Below, one piece after another: positions 30,248 through 39,366 of a stretch of 64,000 nucleotides of DNA. Position 1 is the first letter of the stretch, and every line of letters starts with the position of its first letter. Position numbers and translations under genes: made by a program. The stretch comes from Thermoanaerobaculia bacterium (GTDB lineage Bacteria > Acidobacteriota > Thermoanaerobaculia > UBA5066). The notes below the pieces were generated by a model that was not told where the DNA came from, made no database searches, and saw only the letters and a program-made list of their open reading frames with translations. The stretch covers positions 40,757 to 104,756 of the forward strand of contig JAJVIN010000022.1 in NCBI GenBank assembly GCA_022071945.1, written 5' to 3'.

Positions 30248-32748
30248 GGCGCCTCCCCCGCGAGAAGCTGGAGAGGACTGGGAATCCCAGGAAACGCGAG
30301 CCGTATCGCGGCCAGAGACGTGATCACGAGTTCGAAGTCGTGCTTTCCTTCAGTCCCGGCGAAATCCCCAAGAAGTGCGGCGGCGGCCCGGGCGTTCTCC
30401 CCGTCGCGCACACCGGCCGCATGCAGAATCGAGAGAGCGCCCGTTCTCGACATGCGGTCAGACTTCGGGTCGAAAAGGATGCTCCGCAACAGGCCGATGA
30501 CGTCCTCGCTCAGGGTGATCTCTTCCGCGCGCCGGCTCAGGAGAACTTCCACGGCGATTCGGCGCACGCCACTCTGAGGATGCTGCGCGAGCCGGGCGAC
30601 GATCTTGGCCGCCGTCGCCCCGTCGAGGGCGCCCAGGTCGCGAAACAGAAGGTCGCGTCCGAGGGCTTGTACGTCCTTTCTGCTGGAGTCGAGAAAGCCC
30701 AGCGCGGTCTCTCTTCCGAGCCTGGGTGCGAGCTCTTCGCGCAGGAGGCCAATCGCGAACTCGCGAGAGTCCGGCCAGTCGCTCTCGACGAGGGTGAAGA
30801 GCGGCGACGGGTCCGCCATCAAGGCGGGGAGGGCTCTTCTCAGAAGCGAGCGGACTGACCCTCTGAGCGAGGCGACCTCGTGTGATCCGAGCTGCGCCAG
30901 CCTCGCCAGACCGATCGAATCGAGGGCTTCCGCATGCCAGCCGAGAAGGGCGCCCGCCACGCTTCTGGCCCCGGTCGAACCGGAGGCGAGGAGCACGATG
31001 AGGTGCTCCATCGGGAGAAGCGGCAGGAGTTCCGGCATCAGCGCCTGGGTGGCGACGAGGGCGAAGCCGTCGTGCGCGCCCGGTTCGCCCTCGGGCTGCA
31101 ACAGGATCCTCGAGATCTGATGGGCGAGTTCGTCCCGCAATGCTGGACCGGCGGCCGCGAGTTCCGGAGAGGCCAGGCGGGCGACGGCATCGCGAACGAC
31201 GGCGTCTTTTGCCCCGAGCAATCGAATGAGGATTCCGGCGCTCGTACTCCAGACGGGGGCCGAGACCTCGAGCCACTGGAGAGCCAGGTCGCGAACGCGG
31301 GGCCGCCCATCCTCCGCGAGGGCCGTCAGCAGCTCGAGATCAGGCGAGGCGGGGTCGAAGCGGCGGTTCAGTTCTTCCAGGCCGAGTTCGACCGTCCCTT
31401 CATGCGGGGCGCTGAGGAACGCGACGAGGTCCCTGGGTTCGGCGGCCTCGACGGCGTGCCGGTGCGCCCGCTTCACGGCCGACAGGGCGAACTCGTGTAC
31501 CTCCCAGAGTCTGGCTCCTGCCAGGAGGCGGACGAAGGCCCGGGGCGACGCGTCCCAGAGGTCGGGAAAAGACTCTTCACGGGTCTCGGAATGGGCGGTG
31601 GTCTTCTTTCCGCGGTGACGGAAGGAGAGGCTCGATCTGACGAGTTCGAAGCGTGGGCTTCGCCCGCGGAGGATCTGGTGGAGGAGATGGCAGGAGGCAA
31701 GGGACCCTGAGAGTCCGGAAGGCTCGCTGGCGTCCGAGGGCCGGTAGTGAACCAGGATCTCGGCGGCCGTTGCGGCGTAGAGATCGGGCCGGTACCGGGC
31801 GAGACGCCTGAGGTGCCGCCAGGAGAGCCGCATCATGTAGAGCTGGGTCCTGTGACGAAAGACAGGGGACTTTCTCGTCACGCCGTCGAGCCCGGACTTG
31901 AGTTCCGCCTCCGTCCCCTCGGACTTTCGTGCGGTCCGCTCGATCCGATAGGCCAGAAGCCCGAAGACCCCCGCATCGCGGCGCAGAACCGAGCGCTTGA
32001 AGATGCTCTTGACGTATCGCCAGACGTGCGGACCTTCGATCTCGACAGTCGTCAGGGCTGCCTTGACGGCGGCTTCCGCTCTCTCGGTGCCGGTTTCGTA
32101 GAGCGTGTCGAGCGCGAGCCCGAGATCCCGGGCCGAAAGGGCCGAAAGCGCCGGCCCGATCGGCGTGTCCGCTTGTGAAAGAGCCTGGTGGAGCGCAGCT
32201 GGCAAGCGTTCGAGGGCCCGCGCCCGTGCCTGAGCGAGACCCTCGGTGTCGCCGAGGTTCCTGAGGGCCTCCACGCCAGAACGGCGGCGAGAGAGGAGCT
32301 TCTTCTCTGCTTCCTGTCTGGCCAGGGGAACGGCGCGAGCGTCTCCGATGAGGCCGAGAGCGTCCAGGATCGAGGAGCGCTCGAACCCGGCCACGGCAAA
32401 CGCGGCGACGAGGGCTGGGACCGCATCCGTCTCCCGGCGCCATCCAAGCCGCTGGGCCGCCAGAGCCCGGGCGCGGGCCGTTCCGGCCTTCAACGCGGAC
32501 GTCATCGCCTCGAGCCCCGCGGGCAAGAAGCCCTCGTTTCTGAGTGCGGCCTCTTCTTCTCGCATCCGGCCGTCGAGTTCCGCCCGGTCGAAGGGACCCA
32601 GGAGAACGGCCTTGCCGAGTTTCGTCCGGCTCGCGCCCCGGGAGACGAGGAGCATGAAGCGCTCCTCCGAGGGCCAGGCTGGCTCGGCTCGCAGGACGGC
32701 GATCCGGTCCGGACCACCTGGATTGAAGAGCCGGACGTGGGGGAGCAT
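30244..32748 (-). CDS. HEAT-repeat protein associated with the retron
   Basis: An 834-residue, almost wholly helical protein with repeated HEAT/ARM-like helix pairs (for example AVPALVAAFAVAGFERSSILDALGLIGDARAVPLA split over two helices near residues 95-130, and AKIVARLAQHPQSGVRRIAVEVLLSRR near 730). The N-terminal 60 residues (RFMLLVSRGASRTKLGKAV then a GP-containing helix) look faintly WGR-like; weak. I chose the ATG at 32748, 22 bases after the macrodomain stop, instead of 32856, which would overlap that gene. Acts presumably as a scaffold. Overlaps the WH-SWIM gene. Confidence 0.78.
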   Translation of the reverse strand: MLPHVRLFNPGGPDRIAVLRAEPAWPSEERFMLLVSRGASRTKLGKAVLLGPFDRAELDGRMREEEAALRNEGFLPAGLEAMTSALKAGTARARALAAQRLGWRRETDAVPALVAAFAVAGFERSSILDALGLIGDARAVPLARQEAEKKLLSRRRSGVEALRNLGDTEGLAQARARALERLPAALHQALSQADTPIGPALSALSARDLGLALDTLYETGTERAEAAVKAALTTVEIEGPHVWRYVKSIFKRSVLRRDAGVFGLLAYRIERTARKSEGTEAELKSGLDGVTRKSPVFRHRTQLYMMRLSWRHLRRLARYRPDLYAATAAEILVHYRPSDASEPSGLSGSLASCHLLHQILRGRSPRFELVRSSLSFRHRGKKTTAHSETREESFPDLWDASPRAFVRLLAGARLWEVHEFALSAVKRAHRHAVEAAEPRDLVAFLSAPHEGTVELGLEELNRRFDPASPDLELLTALAEDGRPRVRDLALQWLEVSAPVWSTSAGILIRLLGAKDAVVRDAVARLASPELAAAGPALRDELAHQISRILLQPEGEPGAHDGFALVATQALMPELLPLLPMEHLIVLLASGSTGARSVAGALLGWHAEALDSIGLARLAQLGSHEVASLRGSVRSLLRRALPALMADPSPLFTLVESDWPDSREFAIGLLREELAPRLGRETALGFLDSSRKDVQALGRDLLFRDLGALDGATAAKIVARLAQHPQSGVRRIAVEVLLSRRAEEITLSEDVIGLLRSILFDPKSDRMSRTGALSILHAAGVRDGENARAAAALLGDFAGTEGKHDFELVITSLAAIRLAFPGIPSPLQLLAGEAP

Positions 32749-32770
32749 CAGCCCTTCAGTTCTCCGGTCC

Positions 32771-33499
32771 TCATTCGGCGTCGTCGAAGTCCGCGTCGGG
32801 ATCAGCCCCCGCGGCGGGCGGCTGGAATCCGATCGGTTTCTTGGAGTTCGCGCCACCCGTTGCGGGGACGCCCTTCAGACTGGCCGGCTTGGAGGTGGAC
32901 TTCGCGGGACCGAGAGGGCCGAGTTCCTCCTCGAGCGCGGCGCGCATGTCGGCGAAGCTCGCGAAATCCCGCCTCCTGAAGAGGCTGTATCCGGTCCACA
33001 TCAGATCCGCGCAGATCTCGACCGGCACTCTCCCGGTATTGGCGCCCAGACCCGGCAGTGCGACGGACTGGATGCCGCCTCCACGTGCGTTCTGCATGTG
33101 GACTGCCTGGAACGCCGCCGCACAGGCGAGGGCCACGTTCATCGAGTCGCTGATGTCTTCGGAGGAGGCAACCATCGTCGGCGTCGAGATCAGGAATCTC
33201 GGCTTGGGCCTTCCGCTCTCCACGCAGGTGGCGCAGCCCACCGGGAGGAACCCGCCGTAAAGCCTCTTGATCTCCGCCTGCACCCGGGCCTCGATCTGCC
33301 CGCCCAGCGCCTGCTTGATCACGCCGTCGAGCCCGCCATCCATGCTCCCGCGAGCGTTGGTCGGCGTGACCCAGGCGTCGACGTCCTGAGCGAGCATGGA
33401 GCCCGAGAGGATGGTGACCTCGGGGTTCTCCTCGAAGGAGGACCGCCAGGCCGCCACCATCTTGGGATTGACGTCGACCAGCGTGACTTGGACGAGCAT
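32771..33499 (-). CDS. Macrodomain protein (ADP-ribose binding or hydrolysing)
   Basis: The 242-residue product has a macrodomain over about residues 1-190. It shows VTILSGSMLAQDVDAWVTPTNARGSMDGGLDGVIK, which follows the usual strand-loop order with the N/TNARG loop and GG loop, and the later segment SVALPGLGANTGRVPVEICA, equivalent to the second ADP-ribose-binding loop. The C-terminal 50 residues are Pro/Ala/Asp-rich and disordered. It lies 9 bases after the PARP-ligase fusion and 22 bases before the HEAT gene. Predicted to read or remove ADP-ribose; which of the two cannot be told from sequence alone. Confidence 0.85.
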   Translation of the reverse strand: MLVQVTLVDVNPKMVAAWRSSFEENPEVTILSGSMLAQDVDAWVTPTNARGSMDGGLDGVIKQALGGQIEARVQAEIKRLYGGFLPVGCATCVESGRPKPRFLISTPTMVASSEDISDSMNVALACAAAFQAVHMQNARGGGIQSVALPGLGANTGRVPVEICADLMWTGYSLFRRRDFASFADMRAALEEELGPLGPAKSTSKPASLKGVPATGGANSKKPIGFQPPAAGADPDADFDDAE

Positions 33500-33508
33500 G
33501 GGCGCCCC

Positions 33509-36403
33509 CTACGACGTGAATTCGACGAGCGTTTCCAGTCTTTGTTGTTGTGCCTTATACACCACGTATTCATCGTCGGCGAAGTCGGAAACGACCAGGC
33601 CATGAGCTCTGACACCGTGACAGCTGTCATAGCCGGCGGGTGGTGCGTTGAGGCCGTAAGTGATCTTCGTGAAGTCCTTCACGCGGCCGAGGGCGACCCG
33701 GGCGATCGCCATCAACCGGGTCTTCTTCCTTCCCGGCGAGGTGTAAAAACTGCTGGTGCAAGCGGCATCGCCAAAGTAGATGCCGTTGCCGAGCCACCCG
33801 GCATCGGTCCGGTGGACGCCCATGCTCACCACGATCTTCGGCAACAGGATTCCGCGCGAGAGGATCCCGACCCAGTTCTTGATGCGGGACCCGTGGAACA
33901 GGAGCCGGTTGTTGCCGATTCCCTCCGCGAACTGGGTCCACTCCACGCCCCGCCTGACGGAGTAGATGTTCTGGACTTTGATGCGGTGCGACTTGACCTG
34001 GCTCTTCAGGACGTAGTCGGTGATCGCCCGGCCCTCGTCGGAGGCGGGGTCGACCCAACCGAGGTCACAACGAAGAGCTTCGTACTGCTTCTCGGTCTCC
34101 GACTTGAAGAGGACGTCACCCGCCTCGCCGTTCACGGCGAGCATGTCCTTCATCAGCTGAAGCGTCTCCTGCTTCTGTTCGAACGCCTCCATCGAGTCGA
34201 TGACGGCTTCCTCGATCGCCGAGCGAGAGCGGCCGATCCTGTGCGGAATGACCGTGTAGAACTCACCCGAGAGTCGGACCATCTCCGCCCGGCTCGCGCT
34301 CTTCTTCTTGAAGACCTCGTAGAGTTCCTGCAGCAGGGCCTCGCCCTTCTCGATCTGGCCGATGGTGAGGACCCCGAGAGGCGTCTCGATTCCGTTCGCG
34401 GTGATCTGCGCCGCGACTGTCGTCGTCAAGGCTGTCGTGGCCTCGGAGTAGATGTAGTTGACGAGCGCGTGGACCTTCGGATGAAGCGCTCCGGCGGGCC
34501 GGTTCTGAATAGGCAGCTCCTCCACGGGCGGCGTCGAGAGGGATGTGATCGCGGGAGGCTCGGTAGCCGGGGCGTGGCCCGTCAACCGCTTGACGAAGCT
34601 GAGGAGTTTTCCCTTGATCGTGGGCCCGGTTTCTGGCGCGGCCGGCGGGGGCGGAGGAGGAAGAGAGACCGTGGCCGGAGGCTGGAGGGGAGGTTCCAGA
34701 ACGGCCTTCTCTCGCGGCTCGGGGCCTCGCGAGATCTTGGCCAGCGTCTTCTCATCGACGTCGCCTGAACTGGCGCCGCGGGCTTTCTGGGATCCGATCT
34801 TGCTCGAGGCGAGGGAGACCTCCCGATAGCCCTTGCGTGTCTTCTGTCCGTAGATGGACTGATACGCGCCCTGGGCCTCCGCCAGGGAATCGAAGAACCG
34901 GCACTCCCTGGCGCCCGCCTCGGGATTCGCCTCGAGGTCGTCCGTGCGGCCGTAATGGGTGAAGACGCGGTAGTGCCCGCCCGCCGCCTGATGGATCTCG
35001 ATGGCGTAGTACTTGTTGTGGTTGCTGACGAGGTCCGTGAGCTGCAGGACGGCCTTTGCGACGATCTCGAAATCGGAGGGGTAAGCCGGTGCCGCCGGAT
35101 CACCGTATCGCCACGTGGAACCGGGCGTCGCCGCGGAAGCCGCCGGGGACTTCGGGACGACCGCCGGCTTTTTCACCGCCGCGGCTACGGAGGGTGCGGG
35201 CGCCAGAGCCTTCGCGGGCGCAGAGGCCGGAGGCGCCCCGGCTGAAGGCGCGGCCCCTGAAGACTGCGCCGCTGCGGCGGAAAGCGCAGAGACCGGCTGG
35301 ACTTCTGGCCCGGCCGCGGGAACCGGGGCGACGGAAGTCTGGATGGGCCAGGCGACGTCCTGCCGGACGCAGACGAAGGACGGGAATCGCGGGACGCCGC
35401 CTTCCGAGAGTTCCTGGTAGCGGAAGGTGATGAGGCTGCCGATCGGTGGAGGGTTCTTCCTCTCGGCATCGGAGAGACCCGTCCCGACCGAGAATCTGAG
35501 ACCTGACGGGAGCTCCACGACGAGGGCCCCCAGCCGCCCCTTGTGCTTGCCGGCACCCGGGGTGTGTTCCACGACGCGAGCCTCGGCGTCATGAAAGCTC
35601 TTGATCTTCAAGAGCGTCATCGACCGGCCCGCCTCGTAGGGAGAACCGGGTTTCCGCATCATCAGGCCCTCGCCCCCGAGAGACTCGACGCGCGCGAGTT
35701 CTTTCCGGATGTGCTCGATCCCGGTGCAGAGCTGATGGTCGTGGGCCACTGTGTGGGGCGGTTTGGCCGACTCCATGTGCGCACGGCAGAACGCGAGCCG
35801 CTCCTCGAAAGGTGCCTTCAGCGAGGGAGCGTCGAAGACGACGAACGAGACTTCCTTCCAGTCCTTGCCGCGGTCCTGCCGCCGGACGATGCTGATGGTG
35901 CGCTGGAACTTCTTCCGGCCGCTCCAGAGCTCGCCGTCGAGGGGGACGTCGGGTAGCCCCTCGATGAACCAGTCGGGGGCGAGGTAGGGATTCCCGAGCC
36001 GGGAAAGGAACTGCTTGCCATCCCAGTACGCCCGGACGCCGTCGAGCTTCTCGCTCATCCACCAGCCGGTGAGGTCGATGTCGCCTTCCCAGGAGTGGGC
36101 AAGAAGCAGCGGCGGTCCCTTGGTTTCATCGGTCTCCTCCGGGGCGATGCCGTCGCCGGCGGGCGCGGGAGCTGCCTTCGGAACGGGCTTCGGAGCGGGG
36201 GCGGCGTTGCCGACGCGAGCCTCCTCGGCGGCCGCGCCTCGATAGGACTTCAGGTGCTTGCACGTCCGCTTCTCGATCCCGACGGACTGGTTTCTCCAGG
36301 CCGGGCAGCTGCACGAGTAGACGCCCCCCTTGTTGGCGAGGACGTAGGGCTTCGCCGCCGAGCCCTGCACTTCAACCGTCGCCCCGTCATCGATGTCTGG
36401 CAT
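33509..36403 (-). CDS. SWIM - ATP-dependent ligase - WGR - PARP fusion protein
   Basis: A 964-residue multidomain enzyme. Order: SWIM zinc finger (Cys31, Cys33, Cys48, His50); ATP-dependent DNA-ligase nucleotidyltransferase domain with adenylation Lys119 in EKLDGVR, LDGELW (155-160), EGLMMR (245-250) and LLKIK (264-268), then an OB fold (about 283-350); a Pro/Ala linker; a WGR domain (about 458-545, with YYAIEI and HYGRTD); and a PARP helical regulatory region (about 640-770). Last is a PARP catalytic domain with the H-Y-E triad His837, Tyr876 and Glu945. All motifs look intact. It predicts DNA- or RNA-end sensing, ligation and ADP-ribosylation in one chain. Confidence 0.9.
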   Translation of the reverse strand: MPDIDDGATVEVQGSAAKPYVLANKGGVYSCSCPAWRNQSVGIEKRTCKHLKSYRGAAAEEARVGNAAPAPKPVPKAAPAPAGDGIAPEETDETKGPPLLLAHSWEGDIDLTGWWMSEKLDGVRAYWDGKQFLSRLGNPYLAPDWFIEGLPDVPLDGELWSGRKKFQRTISIVRRQDRGKDWKEVSFVVFDAPSLKAPFEERLAFCRAHMESAKPPHTVAHDHQLCTGIEHIRKELARVESLGGEGLMMRKPGSPYEAGRSMTLLKIKSFHDAEARVVEHTPGAGKHKGRLGALVVELPSGLRFSVGTGLSDAERKNPPPIGSLITFRYQELSEGGVPRFPSFVCVRQDVAWPIQTSVAPVPAAGPEVQPVSALSAAAAQSSGAAPSAGAPPASAPAKALAPAPSVAAAVKKPAVVPKSPAASAATPGSTWRYGDPAAPAYPSDFEIVAKAVLQLTDLVSNHNKYYAIEIHQAAGGHYRVFTHYGRTDDLEANPEAGARECRFFDSLAEAQGAYQSIYGQKTRKGYREVSLASSKIGSQKARGASSGDVDEKTLAKISRGPEPREKAVLEPPLQPPATVSLPPPPPPAAPETGPTIKGKLLSFVKRLTGHAPATEPPAITSLSTPPVEELPIQNRPAGALHPKVHALVNYIYSEATTALTTTVAAQITANGIETPLGVLTIGQIEKGEALLQELYEVFKKKSASRAEMVRLSGEFYTVIPHRIGRSRSAIEEAVIDSMEAFEQKQETLQLMKDMLAVNGEAGDVLFKSETEKQYEALRCDLGWVDPASDEGRAITDYVLKSQVKSHRIKVQNIYSVRRGVEWTQFAEGIGNNRLLFHGSRIKNWVGILSRGILLPKIVVSMGVHRTDAGWLGNGIYFGDAACTSSFYTSPGRKKTRLMAIARVALGRVKDFTKITYGLNAPPAGYDSCHGVRAHGLVVSDFADDEYVVYKAQQQRLETLVEFTS

Positions 36404-36436
36404 GACGCCAAGCCTATCGAAATCGTCGCCGGATCG

Positions 36437-37150
36437 TCACGGCGTGCTGGCGAGTCGGTACAGGAGGGAACGCCCCCGCTTGCCTGCCTGCTCGATGACG
36501 CCGGCCTCGCGGAGGCAATACGCGGCCTTCTGGGCGAGGTCCCTGCCGATTCCCATCGAGCTCGCCAAGTCGATCGTGGTGAAGGACTCGAGCCCCTCCG
36601 GAAGAAGGTCCCGCCAATCGGACGGGTCCTGGAACAGCCGCTGGTCCACGACTTCCAGCAACCGCCGTTCTTCGACGGTCCAGCCCTTACTGCGCCATCG
36701 CCGCTTCTCCTCGGGTCGCCTCGTTTCCTCGACCCGGATCCTCAGCACGTGAAGCGAGAAGTTCCGGTGGCACAGCAACAGCGGGATGCTCACCGCCTCG
36801 CGGAAGACGTCCTCGAGCCGTCCCTTTCTCGGTGACCTTCGACGGGTGGAGAGACGGTCCTCGCCGGACGTGGGACGTCGGGACGTGGGACGTCCGGACG
36901 CGGGACGGACGATCCACTTCTCCACGATGATGGGATAGACGAGTCGAATCCGGTGGGAGCGAGCCAGGGCCGTGAGTTTCGGCTTGATGGCCGAGAAGTT
37001 CCTCGTTTGAACCTCTATCAGGAGATCGTCGCGAACGATATCGATGACGAACCTGCCCACTGGGACTTCGAATCGATCGCCCGGTCTTGAATACCACTGC
37101 TTCAGGGAAGCGTGGAGGGCGGTCTCATTCAGCAGGCCTATTCCCGTCAT
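36437..37150 (-). CDS. Putative PD-(D/E)XK-like protein with C-terminal winged helix (DUF8091-like)
   Basis: A 237-residue protein whose N-terminal half (NETALHASLKQWYSRPGD, then FVIDIVRDDLLIEVQT) has an Asp...Glu-x-Gln pattern resembling restriction-like folds. It is followed by RIRLVYPIIVEKWIVR. The C-terminal 60 residues (TTIDLASSMGIGRDLAQKAAYCLREAGVIEQAG) look like a winged helix. The Arg/Pro/Ser-rich joint between them (about residues 83-105) is encoded by GGGACGTC-type short repeats at about 36866-36908. It is the first gene of the array and starts with no strong Shine-Dalgarno. Nuclease activity is a guess; the family name is from memory. Confidence 0.6.
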   Translation of the reverse strand: MTGIGLLNETALHASLKQWYSRPGDRFEVPVGRFVIDIVRDDLLIEVQTRNFSAIKPKLTALARSHRIRLVYPIIVEKWIVRPASGRPTSRRPTSGEDRLSTRRRSPRKGRLEDVFREAVSIPLLLCHRNFSLHVLRIRVEETRRPEEKRRWRSKGWTVEERRLLEVVDQRLFQDPSDWRDLLPEGLESFTTIDLASSMGIGRDLAQKAAYCLREAGVIEQAGKRGRSLLYRLASTP

Positions 37151-37464
37151 GCTGATCTCAAAGGAGGAGTGCCCAGACGAGGGCGGCGAGGGCGAGAAGG
37201 GCTGCGCCGAGCGGTGTGAAGAGCGTGGAGGAGGAGGGAACGGACGATCCGGATTTTGCGGGCCAACGCCCGGTCACCCCCATCTCCTGGTGTCTCCGAG
37301 AGCAACGCGAGCATGTCCTCCTCTCGAGGAGCGCGCGGTCCGGGGTGCGCGAGGCGGCGGCGACAGGTGTCTTCGATGACGGCGTTTCTGGTGATCGTGT
37401 CCAGGAGCCGAGAGTCGCCAGGGGAGATCGAAACGCCCCGGAAGAGCAGGTGGATGCCGGCGTG
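37151..37464. other. Gap between the retron/PARP array and the TMTC-like gene
   Basis: About 310 bases with no gene I can defend. A 117-codon minus-strand frame (37158-37511) ends in a hydrophobic stretch (LFTPLGAALLALAALVWALLL), but its upstream part reads like a shadow and overlaps the neighbouring gene. The promoter of the eight-gene array is expected here; no convincing -35/-10 pair was found. Confidence 0.35.
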
Positions 37465-39366
37465 TCACCGTCCGAGGTCCGCGACTTCCCGGTCGATGGT
37501 GTCAACGGCACCGAAATCAGCCTCCTCGACGGCAGTTGATCGGGCGATCAGGTAGTGTTCTCGCGACTCCCCGGGGCGGCCTGCACGAGCCAGCAGCCGA
37601 GCGAACTCGACGCGAAAGAGCACGTTCCGAGGGGCCCGCTTCACCGCCTGTTCGTAGCCGGTGATCGCTCGCTCCAGCTCGCCCGTCTGCGCGAGCACCA
37701 GGCCCAGGTTGCGGTGGTGCTCGGCGCGATCGGGCCTCGCATCGAGCGCCCGCCAGAAGGCGTCCTTTGCTTCCTCGAGCTTTCCTTGCCGATGCAGGGC
37801 GGCACCCAGATTCGTGAGGCAGAGGCTGTTAGAAGGCCAAATCTCCAGAGCGCGCCGGTAGAGCCGTACGGCCTCCTCCAACTCTCCGGCGCCGGCGCGC
37901 GCGAACCCGAGGCTGACCATCGCCTCGACGGACTCCGGATTGAGCCGAAGCGCCTCTTCGAAATGCCTCAGAGCGTCGGCCGCCTTCCCTTGCTGGAGCA
38001 GGATGTGTCCGAGGTTGTTGTGCGCCAGCCAGGCGGATGGGTTCTTCTTCAGGGTGTCGGCCCACAGTGTCTGGGGGTCGGCGTAGACACGGGACTGGCG
38101 GTTGGTCAGTACGGCGAGAATCAGCCCCACCGCTGCCAGCCCCGCAAGGCGCGCCCAGCCGGGAAGGAACCGCAAGGCCCGTTCCTGGCCCGCGCGAGCG
38201 AGGAGCGCGCCGCCCAGAGCCAGAGGAGAGAGCATGGCGAGGTACTGAAAGTGGTCGGCCACGAACGAGTACCGCATGGGGAACACATCGACGAAGCCAA
38301 GCGCCGGAGACAAGGTCACGATGAAGAGCAGGAGAGTGGCGGCGGGAGAACGTCCGAGGCGATGCCGGAGGGCGCCAAGCACGCAGATCGCGGCCGCGAC
38401 CGACACCGGAACGGCCAGCTGCCAGCCGGGGTCCATTTCTACCGTCCACCTGGGATAGATGAAGGTGAGGCCGGCCGGCCAGACGAGCTTTGACAAGTAG
38501 AAGTAGATGGCTCGTCCCGCCACGGCGAACCGCCCCGGGATCGAGAGACCCAGGTCGATGTGGCGCGCCCCGACGACGTGCTGCTCCATCCAGATCGTCA
38601 TCGCGCCCAGAGCGGCTCCCAGGGAGAGCATGGGCAGGACGAAGAGGAAGTCGCGCAGGAGGAGACGTCCTCGCTTCCACCAGATCACGATGAGGATTGC
38701 CACTGGGAGCGTGCACGTGACGGTCTTGCTGAGAAGGGCGAGAGTGAACAGAACCAGGGAAACAACGTACCAGCGCCAGCGGCGGGGGTTCCGAAGGCCC
38801 CCCTTCTCGAGGTCGTAGGTCTTCAGGAAGACCAGGGCGGAAGAGAGGTAGAACACTGTCGACAGGACGTTCTTCCGCTCCGTGACCCAGGCGACGGATT
38901 CGACGCAGACAGGGTGTAGCGCAAAGGCGAAGGCCGAGAGAACAGCTCCCGGCACGCCGAGCTGCCTCAGTACGAGGGAGAACAGCAGGGCGCAAAGGGC
39001 ATGGAGGAGGATGTTCGTGGCGTGGTAGCCGGCCGGGTTGAGATTCCACATCCGGTACTCGAGCCAGAAGGTCGTGAAGACCATCGGGTAGTACTGGACG
39101 GTCGTGCCCGGCTTTGTCCAGATGGAAACCAGTCCGCTCGAGGACCGGATCGCCACGTTGTTGGTCACGTAGTCGTCGTCGTCCCAAATGAATCCGGCGG
39201 AAAGGGACGGCCAGTAGGCGGCGAACGTGGCGACGAGGAGCACGGCGGTGAACGCCGCGAAGAGGCCTCTTCTCGACGCTGGTTTCTGGGCCGTTGCGTC
39301 CTCGAGGGAGTCCAGCGTGGCAGCAGGGGCAACTCCTCTGGGTCTCCGTGCCCGTTGCCTCTTCAC
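37465..39366 (-). CDS. TMTC-like membrane protein with C-terminal TPR repeats
   Basis: A 633-residue protein with an N-terminal multi-helix domain like GT-C mannosyltransferases/TMTC proteins: the first periplasmic loop carries GFIWDDDDYVTNN (acidic motif). It is followed by AGYHATNILLHALCALLF and later WVTERKNVLSTVFYL. The C-terminal 220 residues contain several TPR units (NNLGHILLQQGKAADALRHFEEAL and following). Probably transfers sugar from a lipid-linked donor to exported protein, by analogy. The start is a GTG at 39366. The frame is open to 39606, but that extension is low-complexity. TATACT lies 9 bases upstream, so a leaderless transcript is possible. Confidence 0.78.
   Translation of the reverse strand: MKRQRARRPRGVAPAATLDSLEDATAQKPASRRGLFAAFTAVLLVATFAAYWPSLSAGFIWDDDDYVTNNVAIRSSSGLVSIWTKPGTTVQYYPMVFTTFWLEYRMWNLNPAGYHATNILLHALCALLFSLVLRQLGVPGAVLSAFAFALHPVCVESVAWVTERKNVLSTVFYLSSALVFLKTYDLEKGGLRNPRRWRWYVVSLVLFTLALLSKTVTCTLPVAILIVIWWKRGRLLLRDFLFVLPMLSLGAALGAMTIWMEQHVVGARHIDLGLSIPGRFAVAGRAIYFYLSKLVWPAGLTFIYPRWTVEMDPGWQLAVPVSVAAAICVLGALRHRLGRSPAATLLLFIVTLSPALGFVDVFPMRYSFVADHFQYLAMLSPLALGGALLARAGQERALRFLPGWARLAGLAAVGLILAVLTNRQSRVYADPQTLWADTLKKNPSAWLAHNNLGHILLQQGKAADALRHFEEALRLNPESVEAMVSLGFARAGAGELEEAVRLYRRALEIWPSNSLCLTNLGAALHRQGKLEEAKDAFWRALDARPDRAEHHRNLGLVLAQTGELERAITGYEQAVKRAPRNVLFRVEFARLLARAGRPGESREHYLIARSTAVEEADFGAVDTIDREVADLGR

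Noticed and set aside
35110..35125. A second parS in the PARP-ligase gene (CCACGTGGAACC)
   Set aside because: Only about 9 of 16 positions match parS.
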